From the IMG/VR virus record IMGVR_UViG_3300044825_000901, positions 1 through 36,822 of that record: 36,822 nt of DNA. The stretch is one strand, 5' to 3'. Source of the DNA: a virus. Numbering within the stretch: position 1 is the first letter of the stretch; each line of letters opens with the position of its first letter. Below the pieces are notes generated by a model. The model ran no database searches. It had not been told where the DNA came from and saw nothing but the letters and a program-made list of their open reading frames with translations. A program made the position numbers and the translations under genes. This document shows positions 1-7,036 of this stretch, one piece after another.

Positions 1-127
1 GCCGCCCACTGGCGGCATCTGTGGGCCCGCCGGCGGCAGGTTGGGCTGCGGCTGCAGCATCCCCATCTGCATCGCCTTCATGCGCGCGTCCATCTCGGTG
101 TTGACGGCCTTGGCCTGGCGCTCCTTG
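1..127. repeat. 127-bp direct terminal repeat, left copy (circle-closing overlap)
   Basis: The first 127 bases are identical to 36696-36822. The overlap lies inside the portal reading frame, which continues in frame from one copy to the other, so the contig closes into a circle of 36,695 bp. A length of exactly 127 matches a common maximum assembler k-mer, which points to an assembly overlap rather than a true terminal redundancy. The physical virion ends cannot be read from this. Confidence 0.95.
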
Positions 128-1920
128 GCGCCGGCCATCTTCTCGGCCACCTCAGCCTGCTGCAGCGGGCTGGGGCCCTGCTGCTGGGGCATGCCCTGCT
201 GCTTGAGCGCGCCGATCGCCTGGTCCAGCACACCCTCGATCTGCTGCGACACGCGGAACTTGCTCACGCTCCACTGCAGCAGCGACAGCAGCACCGGTGC
301 AGCCTGCGGCACCGACTGCGCCATCGGCGCGACCTGGGAGATGAACGCCCCCAGGCCTTGCATGAACTGCACCGCGGCGTCGCGCTCGGCGGCCCAGTCG
401 AGTGCTGCCATGCTGTCGGCCTCGACGTTCACCCGGTACTGGGCCATGTGCTCGTCCTTGAGCAGGGCGATCGCGTCCAGCGCCATGGCCGCGTCAGGCG
501 TGCGCTCGATGTTCGACCGCTTAACGATCGTCTCGGGCTGCCAGTGCTTGCAGATGATCTCGGCCTTGATCCGCAGCGCCTGCGAGATCCAGTCGGCGAT
601 GTAGAACTGCATCAGCTGGATTCGGGTCGATCCGAACTGCGCCTTGATCTGCTGCGCCGTGGCCGTCTCGCTCGCGCGGCTCGAGCCCCGCATCACGTCG
701 GAGATGCCCAACACCTCGTAAATCTGCATCACCTTGTCCTGCCGGTACTGGCGCAGGCGCTCGATGCAGTTGACCACCATGTCGATGGGAGCCCAGTCCA
801 CCTGGCCCTTGATGCCGCCCTTCTCAGCGAACAGGGCCCAGTTGTCGACCGGGATCATCTGGTTTTCGGCGCCCTGCTGGAACATGCGCTGCACGCCGTC
901 GGCCGTCTTGTCGTACACGCCGACGACCTTGGCCGCGCGGGTCAGCCAGGTGATGCGGGTGTTGATCTCGTCGAGCTCGTTGAACTGGTCCTGCGCGAAG
1001 ATGTAGTCGGCGCGCGGCATGAAGTTGGAGCTGGTGACGTTGGCCGCCAGGGGCTTGGGGCACGGGAAGAACCCGTCGAGCTGCAGAGGGTCGTCCTTGA
1101 CGTCCAGGATGACGTCGGCGCCCTTGGCGTACCAGTAGACCTTCTTGTTCTCCTTGCACCAGATCTCGAACACCTCAGCCTTCGACCACGGGTCGTGCTT
1201 GGGTGACTGGTCGTTGACGTCGGCCTTCTTGACCTGCACGCCCAGGGGCACGATCTTGGCGATCTCCTCGCCGAATCGGTCGACCAGCTGGTCCTTGGTC
1301 ATCCACACGCGCCGCGCGACCCAGCGCACCTCGGGCCAGGTCCGCGCCGGCGAGTAGAAGAAGTCCTCCCAGTAGATGTAGTCGACCGGGGCGTCCTCGT
1401 CGACGATGCGCTCGGCCTCGGCTTCAGGCTGCAGCTCCATGCCGAACTCGTCGAACACGGCCGGCACGATGTAGGGCTCAGTTTTGACCTCATATCGGAG
1501 CCAAATTTGGCCCATGCCGACGATCAGCCAGTCCTCGATGCCCTGCCGCACGGCCGCGTCCCACACCGAGACGTTCTCGTCGAAGCCGCGGTTCAGGATC
1601 CGCTGCAGCATCAGCCCGGCCACGCGGGCCTGGTCGTCCTCGAAGTCTTGGAAGGTTCTGCTCACGTCGGCCTTGGGTGGCCGCGCGTACAGCATCGACA
1701 GCAGCACCTTCATCGTCGACCAGAACAGGTTGACCTTGCTCTCGTCCTTCGCATACGCGTCGCGCCGGTCCAGGTAGCGCTGCGTGATGCGGTTGGCGTC
1801 CGTGTGGAACTTCATCAGCTCCTGCTGCGACGCCTGAATCTCAGTCGACCAACGCTGCGCCAGACCCGCCGGGGTGCTTTGGAAATCGCTTGCGCTGGTG
1901 ATCTTGGCGTTGGTTTCCAT
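1..1920 (-). CDS. Portal protein, N-terminal 640 codons (gene crosses the contig join)
   Basis: Large portal of a short-tailed phage, expected to form the dodecameric DNA channel at the head vertex and to dock the terminase. The frame opens with ATG at 1918-1920 and is open to base 1; through the circular join it ends at TGA 36684-36686, giving 643 aa. The start overlaps the terL stop (TGATG), consistent with coupled translation. The N-terminus (METNAKITSASDF) leads into an alpha/beta core with many aromatic residues. The last ~120 residues are Gln/Met/Pro-rich and helical, as in the C-terminal barrel and tail of long portals. Position directly after terL and upstream of scaffold and capsid genes supports the call, as does the length (P22-type portals are ~700 aa). 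Identification rests on context and composition; no single catalytic motif exists for this family. Confidence 0.85.
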   Translation of the reverse strand, partial: METNAKITSASDFQSTPAGLAQRWSTEIQASQQELMKFHTDANRITQRYLDRRDAYAKDESKVNLFWSTMKVLLSMLYARPPKADVSRTFQDFEDDQARVAGLMLQRILNRGFDENVSVWDAAVRQGIEDWLIVGMGQIWLRYEVKTEPYIVPAVFDEFGMELQPEAEAERIVDEDAPVDYIYWEDFFYSPARTWPEVRWVARRVWMTKDQLVDRFGEEIAKIVPLGVQVKKADVNDQSPKHDPWSKAEVFEIWCKENKKVYWYAKGADVILDVKDDPLQLDGFFPCPKPLAANVTSSNFMPRADYIFAQDQFNELDEINTRITWLTRAAKVVGVYDKTADGVQRMFQQGAENQMIPVDNWALFAEKGGIKGQVDWAPIDMVVNCIERLRQYRQDKVMQIYEVLGISDVMRGSSRASETATAQQIKAQFGSTRIQLMQFYIADWISQALRIKAEIICKHWQPETIVKRSNIERTPDAAMALDAIALLKDEHMAQYRVNVEADSMAALDWAAERDAAVQFMQGLGAFISQVAPMAQSVPQAAPVLLSLLQWSVSKFRVSQQIEGVLDQAIGALKQQGMPQQQGPSPLQQAEVAEKMAGAKERQAKAVNTEMDARMKAMQMGMLQPQPNLPPAGPQMPPVGG

Positions 1921-3263
1921 CACCCGATCCTTGTGCTCTGTTGGGGACCGCAGTCCCAGATGTCGTCAAGGGCGAACGCATAGTTCATGCTCTTGACCAC
2001 AGGTGTCGAGATTTTAGGACCGGGGTGCGATTTCGCCATCACCGGACGCGCAGCAAGCGCGAGATACCGGAAGCTGTCACTCGCGTGCGAGTGCTGGTCG
2101 TGCTTGGGCCGGTTGCGGTAGGTCTGGGTCTTCTCGTCCCACTCCCGCATGTAGGCGCGGAGGTGGTCAACGCCGTCGTAGGTGACCTCCTCGTCGAACC
2201 AGCACTTGGGCAGCACCAAGCGCGCGGCCTCGATCCCGTCCTGCAGCGACATCTCCGGCACCAGACGCGGCCGGATGCCGTTGGCCAGGAACTGCTCGAT
2301 GATGGATTTGCCCGTCTGCAACGACTTGGCGCGGGCATCGTGAGGCAAAAAGACGCCCTCCGCGTTGACCCGGTACGGGCGTGACTTTACCCAGTCGATG
2401 TAGTGCTGGATCGGCTGGTTGTCCGCTTCGTAGAAGTCGACGATGCGGTAACCGTCGCGCGTCTCCTGCCATCCCCACCAGCTGCAGCTGTCGGTGTAGC
2501 CCAGGTCGGCCACCAGGTTGACCGGAAACGCCGGGTCGACAGGGAACTTGCCGATGCGGCCCTGCTCGTAGGCGTCGCCGATCTGCTTGGCGTAGTACGC
2601 GCCCGGCACCGCAGCGTCGAATGAGCACTCGTACTCGACCTCAAACGCCTCGGGCGTCATCTGCGCCTTGGCGTCGCGCAGCTCGTCGGGGTGGATGATG
2701 TTGGTCTTGGACGCCGGCAGCTCCAGCAGCATGTGCGTGGCCGGGTTCAGCCGCGCCTCCTCGCGCAGATTCCAAAACAGGTTCTTGCCGCGGGGCGTGC
2801 CAGCGAAAATCGCCCACCCGCGCCGGTCTGACAGCGCCGGCCGGATCACCGTGTACCAGGCGCTGGGCCTCATGTCGCCCACCTCGTCCAGCACCGCCCC
2901 GTCGAAGTACATACCGCGCAGGGCGTCGTAGTTGTCAGCGCCCGCCACGTAGATCGTCGACTCACCCTTGTGGCCGTTGTTAATCGAAATTTTCAACTCA
3001 GATTCGTTGGGCGGCCGCGACCAGAATGGCCGCGTCAGATCCTTGAGGTAACCCCACGCCACCCGCTTGGCCTGGTCGCGCTGCGGCGCCAGGTACGCGA
3101 ACTGGGGCTTGGGCAGGGCCGTTTCGAGCGCCCCCAGGACCAGGTCGGCGCACATGGCCACCGTCTTGCCGCAGCGGCGGTGCGCCACCACCACCGTCCA
3201 TCTGCGGTCGCGGTTGTGCAGCGGCAGGAACACCTGGCGCGGTTGGTATTCCTGCAAATTCAT
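1920..3263 (-). CDS. terL: Terminase large subunit (packaging ATPase and nuclease)
   Basis: 447-aa motor that pumps DNA into the prohead and cuts concatemers. The ATPase half shows a Walker A (AHRRCGKT, about residues 27-34) and a Walker B followed by the catalytic Glu (AVLDEVGD, about 121-128), then the coupling-type segment FAGTPRGKN. The C-terminal RNase H-like nuclease shows its acidic positions in VADLGYTDS (about 249), LPHDARAKS (about 310) and SHASDSFRY (about 400). Length is normal for compact podovirus-type TerL. ATG 3261-3263 has no strong Shine-Dalgarno; the DUF3310 stop lies 16 nt upstream and the gene ends in a TGATG overlap with the portal, so translation is probably coupled. 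Whether packaging is cos- or pac-type cannot be told from the sequence alone. Confidence 0.95.
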   Translation of the reverse strand: MNLQEYQPRQVFLPLHNRDRRWTVVVAHRRCGKTVAMCADLVLGALETALPKPQFAYLAPQRDQAKRVAWGYLKDLTRPFWSRPPNESELKISINNGHKGESTIYVAGADNYDALRGMYFDGAVLDEVGDMRPSAWYTVIRPALSDRRGWAIFAGTPRGKNLFWNLREEARLNPATHMLLELPASKTNIIHPDELRDAKAQMTPEAFEVEYECSFDAAVPGAYYAKQIGDAYEQGRIGKFPVDPAFPVNLVADLGYTDSCSWWGWQETRDGYRIVDFYEADNQPIQHYIDWVKSRPYRVNAEGVFLPHDARAKSLQTGKSIIEQFLANGIRPRLVPEMSLQDGIEAARLVLPKCWFDEEVTYDGVDHLRAYMREWDEKTQTYRNRPKHDQHSHASDSFRYLALAARPVMAKSHPGPKISTPVVKSMNYAFALDDIWDCGPQQSTRIG

Positions 3264-3279
3264 GGCGCGGTGTTGATGT

Positions 3280-3678
3280 TCATCCGCGCGTCAAGCGCTG
3301 GATCTCGCGGTCGATGTACCAGCGCGCCTTGCGCAGGTCCTCCACCGGGCTGTTGCTTTTCAGGCCGGCGCGCCAGACGTACTTGATCGCGTTGCCCAGG
3401 CAGAAGTTCATGTGCTCGGTGATGTCGATGCACTCCACGCCGCTCGGGTGGCCGGTGTAGTGGGCCGGGTGGTTGACGGGGTCGTGTTGAGAATTGCTCA
3501 TAAGGTTGGTGGGGGGTAGAGGAAAAGGGGCGGGGGCCCCTGCTGCGGCTGCCACCCCCGCCACCGGCTCGAAGGGGGGTGGGGGGTCAGGAATCGCCCC
3601 GGCCCGGCAGTGCCCCGCGCACGGGCCCAGGAGCGCGCAGGAGACGCGATCGCAGAGCAGGTCAGGCCAGGGCCCCAC
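3280..3678 (-). CDS. DUF3310-family small phage protein with long Pro-rich N-terminal extension
   Basis: The last 73 residues (from MSNSQHDPVNHPAHYT) carry the DUF3310 signature: NHPAHY, a Gly/Glu turn leading to CIDITEHM, then FCLGNAIKYVWRAGLK and a helix ending DLRKARWYIDREI. This family is common in phages and its biochemical role is not established. Start choice is uncertain. GTG 3676-3678 sits directly after the terS stop with GGAGG five to six bases upstream, giving 132 aa; ATG 3499-3501 gives the 73-aa core but has no visible ribosome site. The extra 59 residues are rich in Pro, Ala and Cys and of low complexity. I give the longer form because of its ribosome site, but the DUF3310 core is the only part supported by family resemblance. 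Confidence 0.72.
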   Translation of the reverse strand: MGPWPDLLCDRVSCALLGPCAGHCRAGAIPDPPPPFEPVAGVAAAAGAPAPFPLPPTNLMSNSQHDPVNHPAHYTGHPSGVECIDITEHMNFCLGNAIKYVWRAGLKSNSPVEDLRKARWYIDREIQRLTRG

Positions 3679-4206
3679 CTAGCCCTCCGCGGGCCTTGTA
3701 GGCCGTTCTATCGCGTCGGCCTGGTCGCTGCCTGCAGGCGCCTGGCCGCCGGCCGGCACCCCCTCTGCACCTGTTCCCGGATCAATGATCCGGTACGTGC
3801 CGTCGTTTTCCCGTTGCAGATCAAGGACTTGCGCGGGCTGGTTCTCAATTTGTGCCGCAGGCGTGCCCACTTGCCGCGCCGACAACCAGCCCAGCTCGAG
3901 CCGGATGCCGCCGTCCACGTTGGTGTTCACCTGCAGCGGCATGGCCTTGTTGACCATCGCGGCGAAGATCTGGCGATCGCCCAGCGAGCCCTGCGCCCGC
4001 TCCACCAGCCAGCCGGCCAGGCCCTTTGGGTGACAGTCGCGCGCGGCCATCTCGACGGCCTCGCGGATGGTGCGCGTCAGCTTGTTGGGCACGCCCTTCT
4101 GCCGGCCGACCGGCAGCGGCGCCCCGCTCAGCGGGCTGCGCGGCCGCTCCTTCTCCGCTCCATGTTTCGGAGCCGCGACCTCAGCCTGATGTTGCGTTTC
4201 CATCAT
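3679..4206 (-). CDS. Probable terminase small subunit
   Basis: 175-aa protein immediately upstream of DUF3310 and terL. It has a basic segment GRQKGVPNKLTRTIREAV (about residues 34-51), the pattern seen in many phage proteins that precede TerL and are annotated as small terminases or DUF5681-like DNA binders. Two helices (AVEMAARDC and QIFAAMVNKAMPL) follow, then a Gln/Ala/Gly-rich acidic tail. Small terminases recognise the packaging site and regulate TerL. The assignment rests on position and the basic helix, not on a catalytic motif. Two adjacent ATGs (4204-4206 and 4201-4203) are possible starts; neither has a strong Shine-Dalgarno. The motif-rich DNA at 4371-4521 upstream is a candidate target site. 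Confidence 0.6.
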   Translation of the reverse strand: MMETQHQAEVAAPKHGAEKERPRSPLSGAPLPVGRQKGVPNKLTRTIREAVEMAARDCHPKGLAGWLVERAQGSLGDRQIFAAMVNKAMPLQVNTNVDGGIRLELGWLSARQVGTPAAQIENQPAQVLDLQRENDGTYRIIDPGTGAEGVPAGGQAPAGSDQADAIERPTRPAEG

Positions 4207-4221
4207 GTCTACATTTTCGCA

Positions 4222-4338
4222 TCACGCCGGCCACGCCAGCGCGACCACCACGGCCACCGCCAGCCCGATCCAGCCGCCGACCATGAACCCCAAGATCGCC
4301 GCCAGCAGCAGAACGATCAACGCGCCCTCAGCACTCAT
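4222..4338 (-). CDS. Small single-span hydrophobic membrane protein (38 aa)
   Basis: ATG 4336-4338 has an excellent ribosome site (GGAGGTGAGGC before the start). The product begins MSAEGALIVLLLAAI and is almost wholly hydrophobic, with Gly-Gly-Trp near the middle, so it should span the inner membrane once or form a hairpin of two short helices. It ends 15 bases before terS. No family is recognised. Its place in the early part of the lytic operon, far from the lysis cassette, argues against a main holin; a superinfection-exclusion or membrane-stress role is only a guess. It is missed by ORF length cut-offs, but the strong ribosome site and unbroken hydrophobic frame make translation likely. 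Confidence 0.65.
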   Translation of the reverse strand: MSAEGALIVLLLAAILGFMVGGWIGLAVAVVVALAWPA

Positions 4339-4370
4339 GCCTCACCTCCATCAAACCCCGATCCACGCCC

Positions 4371-4521
4371 GTGCACACGCTGCACGTGCACGCGCTCCCC
4401 ACACCCCTTACAGAGCGAGTGCGCGTGCAGGTGCAAAGCCCCCTTTTTGAGGGGCTTTTGCACCCACCTGCACGACCATGCACATGCACTGCACGTGCAC
4501 TGCGCGTGCATAGCGCGTGCA
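4371..4521. repeat. Cluster of 13 TGCAC/GTGCA motifs (iteron-like array)
   Basis: TGCAC or its complement GTGCA starts at 4371, 4381, 4386, 4425, 4431, 4459, 4469, 4479, 4485, 4490, 4495, 4506 and 4517. Several successive copies are 10-11 bp apart (4459/4469/4479/4490 and 4495/4506/4517), so one face of the helix is presented repeatedly. The array fills the non-coding gap between the primase-helicase stop and the small membrane protein and surrounds a long hairpin. Candidate roles are a replication origin for the adjacent helicase, a packaging site for TerS, or a multi-site operator. The clustering is seen directly; the role is inferred. Confidence 0.8.
4425..4473 (-). terminator. Extended stem-loop, probable (bidirectional) terminator inside the TGCAC array
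   Basis: An inner stem AAAGCCCC (4435-4442) pairs with GGGGCTTT (4451-4458). It is extended by GTGCA/TGCAC with one bulged T, and by an outer GTGCAG (4425-4430) pairing with CTGCAC (4468-4473). On the minus strand it follows the primase-helicase stop by about 50 nt. The U-run is short (three on the minus strand, four on the plus), so termination may be partial; genes downstream on the same strand still need to be transcribed. Confidence 0.55.
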
Positions 4522-4523
4522 GC

Positions 4524-6665
4524 TCATTCTCGAACCCCGTGCCACATTGCTGGGGCTCCAGAACCCTGAGCCGCCCGCAACCTTCCCGGCTCGGTCAGCA
4601 CCACGCGCTTGGCCTTGGTTCTGTTCTCGCGGACGTACTCAATCTCCTCGAGCAGCCCGTCGCGCTGCAGCTCAAACAGCATCGAGAAGAAGTCCCGCCG
4701 CTCGATCCGTGGGAACTCGGCCGCCCCACGTAGCGCCAGCCAGGCGTTGTTGTTGGCCTGCGCGCTCATGGACAGCCGCTGCCCGGCCTTCTCGGCGTCG
4801 GCCAGCAGTCGGAGAATCGCAGCGCGTTGCGTGTTGCGCATCAGCGCAGCCGCGGCAGCATGGCCGGGGATGGAGCCGAAGCGCTTGAAGGTCTTGCTGC
4901 CCTGATCGAACTCCACCCGCAGCTCGTCCTGCAGCGGGCCCAGGTTGCACTTCTCGTGGCGCACGGTGACGACCTGGCCATCGCGGACCATGGCCCAGCG
5001 CGAGCGGGCGCTGTTGTTCCAAGCGGTGGAGCCCGAGAAGGTCGAATTCGTATCTTGGCCGGCGCCCATGCGCACGCTGGCCTTGTCGACGTGGGCCAGC
5101 AGCAGGACCGCCGCCCGGGTGACGTGAGCGATCAGGTTCAGGGCCCGCATGAAGCCTCGCACGGCCGTCCGGTCGTTCTCGTTGTCAGCGAACACGTCGG
5201 AGGCGTTGTCGATCACGATCACCTCAGCGCGCGTGCGCACGGCGGTATCGGCCAGCCACTGCATGCGCTCGGTCGGGTGGCCATCGCGCCACAGGACGCA
5301 GTCGGCCTGGGTCAGGTCGTAGACGGCCATGCGGCCGGCCAGGTCACGCATGGCCACGCCCTGGTCCTGGCAGATGTTGGCCACGCGGAAGTGCACCGTG
5401 CGCGCCTCGTCCTCGCCCGACAGCACCAGCACCCGGCTCTGCTTGGTGTCGATGCCCATGAACTGCTGCCCGGTGGCCAGGGACACGCCGAGCTGCAGGC
5501 TGAGGTTGGACTTGCCCACGCCACCGTTGGCGGCCAGCAGGGTGACCGTGCCCTCGGGCAGCCAGCCCTCAAGGCGCCAGGCCGTCGGCTCGGGCTGGGT
5601 GCCGGCCAGGTTGCCCCAGTCCATCGGCACCAGGTCGCCGGCTGCCGGTGATGCAGGCGCGGTGATCTCGCCCGTCTCAGGGTCGACGTCGGCCGCCTTG
5701 CCCAGGTTGACAGTGATGCTGGGCGGCTTGCGGTTGTCAGGCGCGAACTTCTCGGCCGACCTGACGGCCCGCTCGATCTCGTCGTACCGCGACTGCCAGC
5801 GCCGGATCTCTTCCTCGGGCCCGGTGGGCTTGACCTGGTGCATCAGGTCGCGCAGGAACTCGACGGCCGCGCCAGGGAACATGCCGTTGGACACCAGGCT
5901 GGCGGCCAGGCGCGTGATCGACTCGTGGTACACCCGCTCGCCCACTGGCGCCGTCAGGCCCGCGATCATCTCGCCCGCGTGCACGCCCTGCCCAGACGGT
6001 GATGCAGATTTAGTTGTCTGCACCTGCGACGCGGCCCGCAGGTTGTCCAGGTCGATGCCGATTGCGTGGCAGGCGTCCTCGAGGGACCAGCGCACGCTCG
6101 GGCGCCAGGTGTCGAGCTGCACGTTCCACTCGCCGGCTGCGCGCGGCTTGGTGTTTTTCCCAACCGGCAGTCGGACATAACGCACCGCGTTATTACCTGA
6201 GCGGTCGGCCTTGATGAAGCCACGCGTGGCCAAAGCCTGCATAAGCAGATCTACGAGCTGCCTGTTTCGGGCATCGGGGTCGTCGAGATCAATCAAGATG
6301 CCGACCTGGAACTTGCCAGGGCTGGTCTGGATCGCGTAGCTGTAACCCTGCAGGTCCTGCAGCTGAACGTCGTCCAGCACCAGCACAGCAAGCCTGACAA
6401 ACGCATCCTTGCGCCGCACGCAGTCGCCGTCCTCATTGGCGGTGAGCACTGCGGTGCAGTAGTAGGTGTTGTCTTGATGGCTGCGATCAATCAGAGCCGC
6501 TTGTTGCGGCGTGCCCTTGTAGATGCGCCCGGTCCACACCTCCGGCGGTGCGTTGCTGGGGTCTGCTCTGAACGTGCACACCCAGCCGTGTGTGCCCTCC
6601 ATGAGCTCGCCGTAGATCTCGGCGAGGAAGTCGCTGTTGGTCATCTGTTGCTCCTCGATGACCAT
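4524..6665 (-). CDS. Primase-helicase fusion (RepB-like primase region plus RepA/AAA_25 helicase)
   Basis: 713-aa replication protein. The N-terminal ~200 residues resemble RepB-type primase-polymerase domains: a beta strand with acidic pair LVLDDV (95-100), YAIQTSPGKFQ (110-120), IDLDD (125-129), then NNAVRYVRLPVGKN. The C-terminal half is a RecA-fold hexameric helicase: Walker A AANGGVGKS (378-386), SGEDE (416-420), Walker B VIVIDNASD (482-490) and LLLAHVDK (521-528). The last ~100 residues look like a winged-helix tail. It probably initiates phage replication by unwinding and priming. ATG 6663-6665 lies two bases after the Cro-like gene's stop with GAGG upstream; ATG 6642-6644 has a stronger GAGGAG and would give 706 aa. 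It is the second gene of the lytic operon. Confidence 0.85.
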   Translation of the reverse strand: MVIEEQQMTNSDFLAEIYGELMEGTHGWVCTFRADPSNAPPEVWTGRIYKGTPQQAALIDRSHQDNTYYCTAVLTANEDGDCVRRKDAFVRLAVLVLDDVQLQDLQGYSYAIQTSPGKFQVGILIDLDDPDARNRQLVDLLMQALATRGFIKADRSGNNAVRYVRLPVGKNTKPRAAGEWNVQLDTWRPSVRWSLEDACHAIGIDLDNLRAASQVQTTKSASPSGQGVHAGEMIAGLTAPVGERVYHESITRLAASLVSNGMFPGAAVEFLRDLMHQVKPTGPEEEIRRWQSRYDEIERAVRSAEKFAPDNRKPPSITVNLGKAADVDPETGEITAPASPAAGDLVPMDWGNLAGTQPEPTAWRLEGWLPEGTVTLLAANGGVGKSNLSLQLGVSLATGQQFMGIDTKQSRVLVLSGEDEARTVHFRVANICQDQGVAMRDLAGRMAVYDLTQADCVLWRDGHPTERMQWLADTAVRTRAEVIVIDNASDVFADNENDRTAVRGFMRALNLIAHVTRAAVLLLAHVDKASVRMGAGQDTNSTFSGSTAWNNSARSRWAMVRDGQVVTVRHEKCNLGPLQDELRVEFDQGSKTFKRFGSIPGHAAAAALMRNTQRAAILRLLADAEKAGQRLSMSAQANNNAWLALRGAAEFPRIERRDFFSMLFELQRDGLLEEIEYVRENRTKAKRVVLTEPGRLRAAQGSGAPAMWHGVRE

Positions 6666-6667
6666 GG

Positions 6668-6910
6668 CTACACCTCAACGGCTACCAGCTCCTCGATCTT
6701 GATGCGCACTTTCTTGTCGCGCGCAATCTTCATCAGCTCCGGCCAGTGCCGCTGCGGGATCTGGCCCCCAGTGCCCTCGGGCCGCGGCTGGCACCAGCGG
6801 CTGAGGGTGCTCTTGTCCAGGTTCAGGCGCTCGGCGACCTCTGTCTTGCCGCCCAGGCGCTGGATGACGTCGTATGCAGGGGACAGGGTGTGGATGGTTG
6901 GTATTGGCAT
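6668..6910 (-). CDS. Cro-like helix-turn-helix protein, first gene of the lytic operon
   Basis: 80-aa DNA-binding protein. Helices and turn are clear: AYDVIQRLGGKTEVAERL, then DKSTLSRWCQ as recognition helix. It is followed by a Gly/Gln-rich loop and the IPQRHWPELMKIARDKK segment common in phage Cro-like proteins that pair with a CI-type repressor. The ATG at 6908-6910 has GGAG five bases upstream, so I prefer it to upstream starts that would cross the operator DNA. It faces away from the repressor gene across a 126-bp switch region with two TTGNCGCAAT sites. Expected role: shut off repressor transcription and favour lytic growth. Confidence 0.8.
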   Translation of the reverse strand: MPIPTIHTLSPAYDVIQRLGGKTEVAERLNLDKSTLSRWCQPRPEGTGGQIPQRHWPELMKIARDKKVRIKIEELVAVEV

Positions 6911-6928
6911 TTGCACTCCGTGTTGTTG

Positions 6929-6938
6929 TTGCCGCAAT
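6929..6938. promoter_or_regulatory. Candidate operator 1, TTGCCGCAAT
   Basis: The nine bases TTGCCGCAA form a near-perfect palindrome centred on one base. A close copy, TTGACGCAAT, lies 34 bp away in the same divergent intergenic region. Repeated short palindromes between a cro-like and a cI-like gene are the expected form of switch operators. Confidence 0.45.
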
Positions 6939-6951
6939 CTTGAGGCTGCTC

Positions 6952-6957
6952 ATTGTA
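6952..6957 (-). promoter_or_regulatory. Possible -10 box of the lytic promoter
   Basis: Read on the minus strand, TACAAT lies 42 bases before the Cro-like start, between the two candidate operators. The hexamer 17 bases upstream of it is a poor -35 match, so the promoter may need activation or be positioned slightly differently. Confidence 0.35.
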
Positions 6958-6962
6958 TGAGG

Positions 6963-6991
6963 TTGACGCAATATGGAGAGACTGCCACTAT
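6963..6991 (+). promoter_or_regulatory. Repressor promoter with overlapping candidate operator 2
   Basis: TTGACG (6963-6968), a 17-base spacer and CACTAT (6986-6991) resemble a weak sigma-70 promoter reading into the repressor gene 46 bases downstream. The second TTGACGCAAT operator copy (6963-6972) covers its -35 box, so bound regulator would directly affect this promoter. Confidence 0.45.
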
Positions 6992-7036
6992 CTAGTCCCT
7001 GTTGATTAAGAAGCGGTTGTTTCGCTTTCCGTAGCT

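Noticed and set aside
358-1206. 282-codon plus-strand frame opposite the portal gene
   Set aside because: Shadow of GC-rich codons: His/Asp/Leu/Val-rich product, no family pattern, wholly antisense to the portal frame.
3610-4569. 319-codon plus-strand frame across terS and the TGCAC array
   Set aside because: Product dominated by Arg, Pro, His and Cys from reverse-strand codons and motif repeats; no ribosome site and it crosses several real gene ends.
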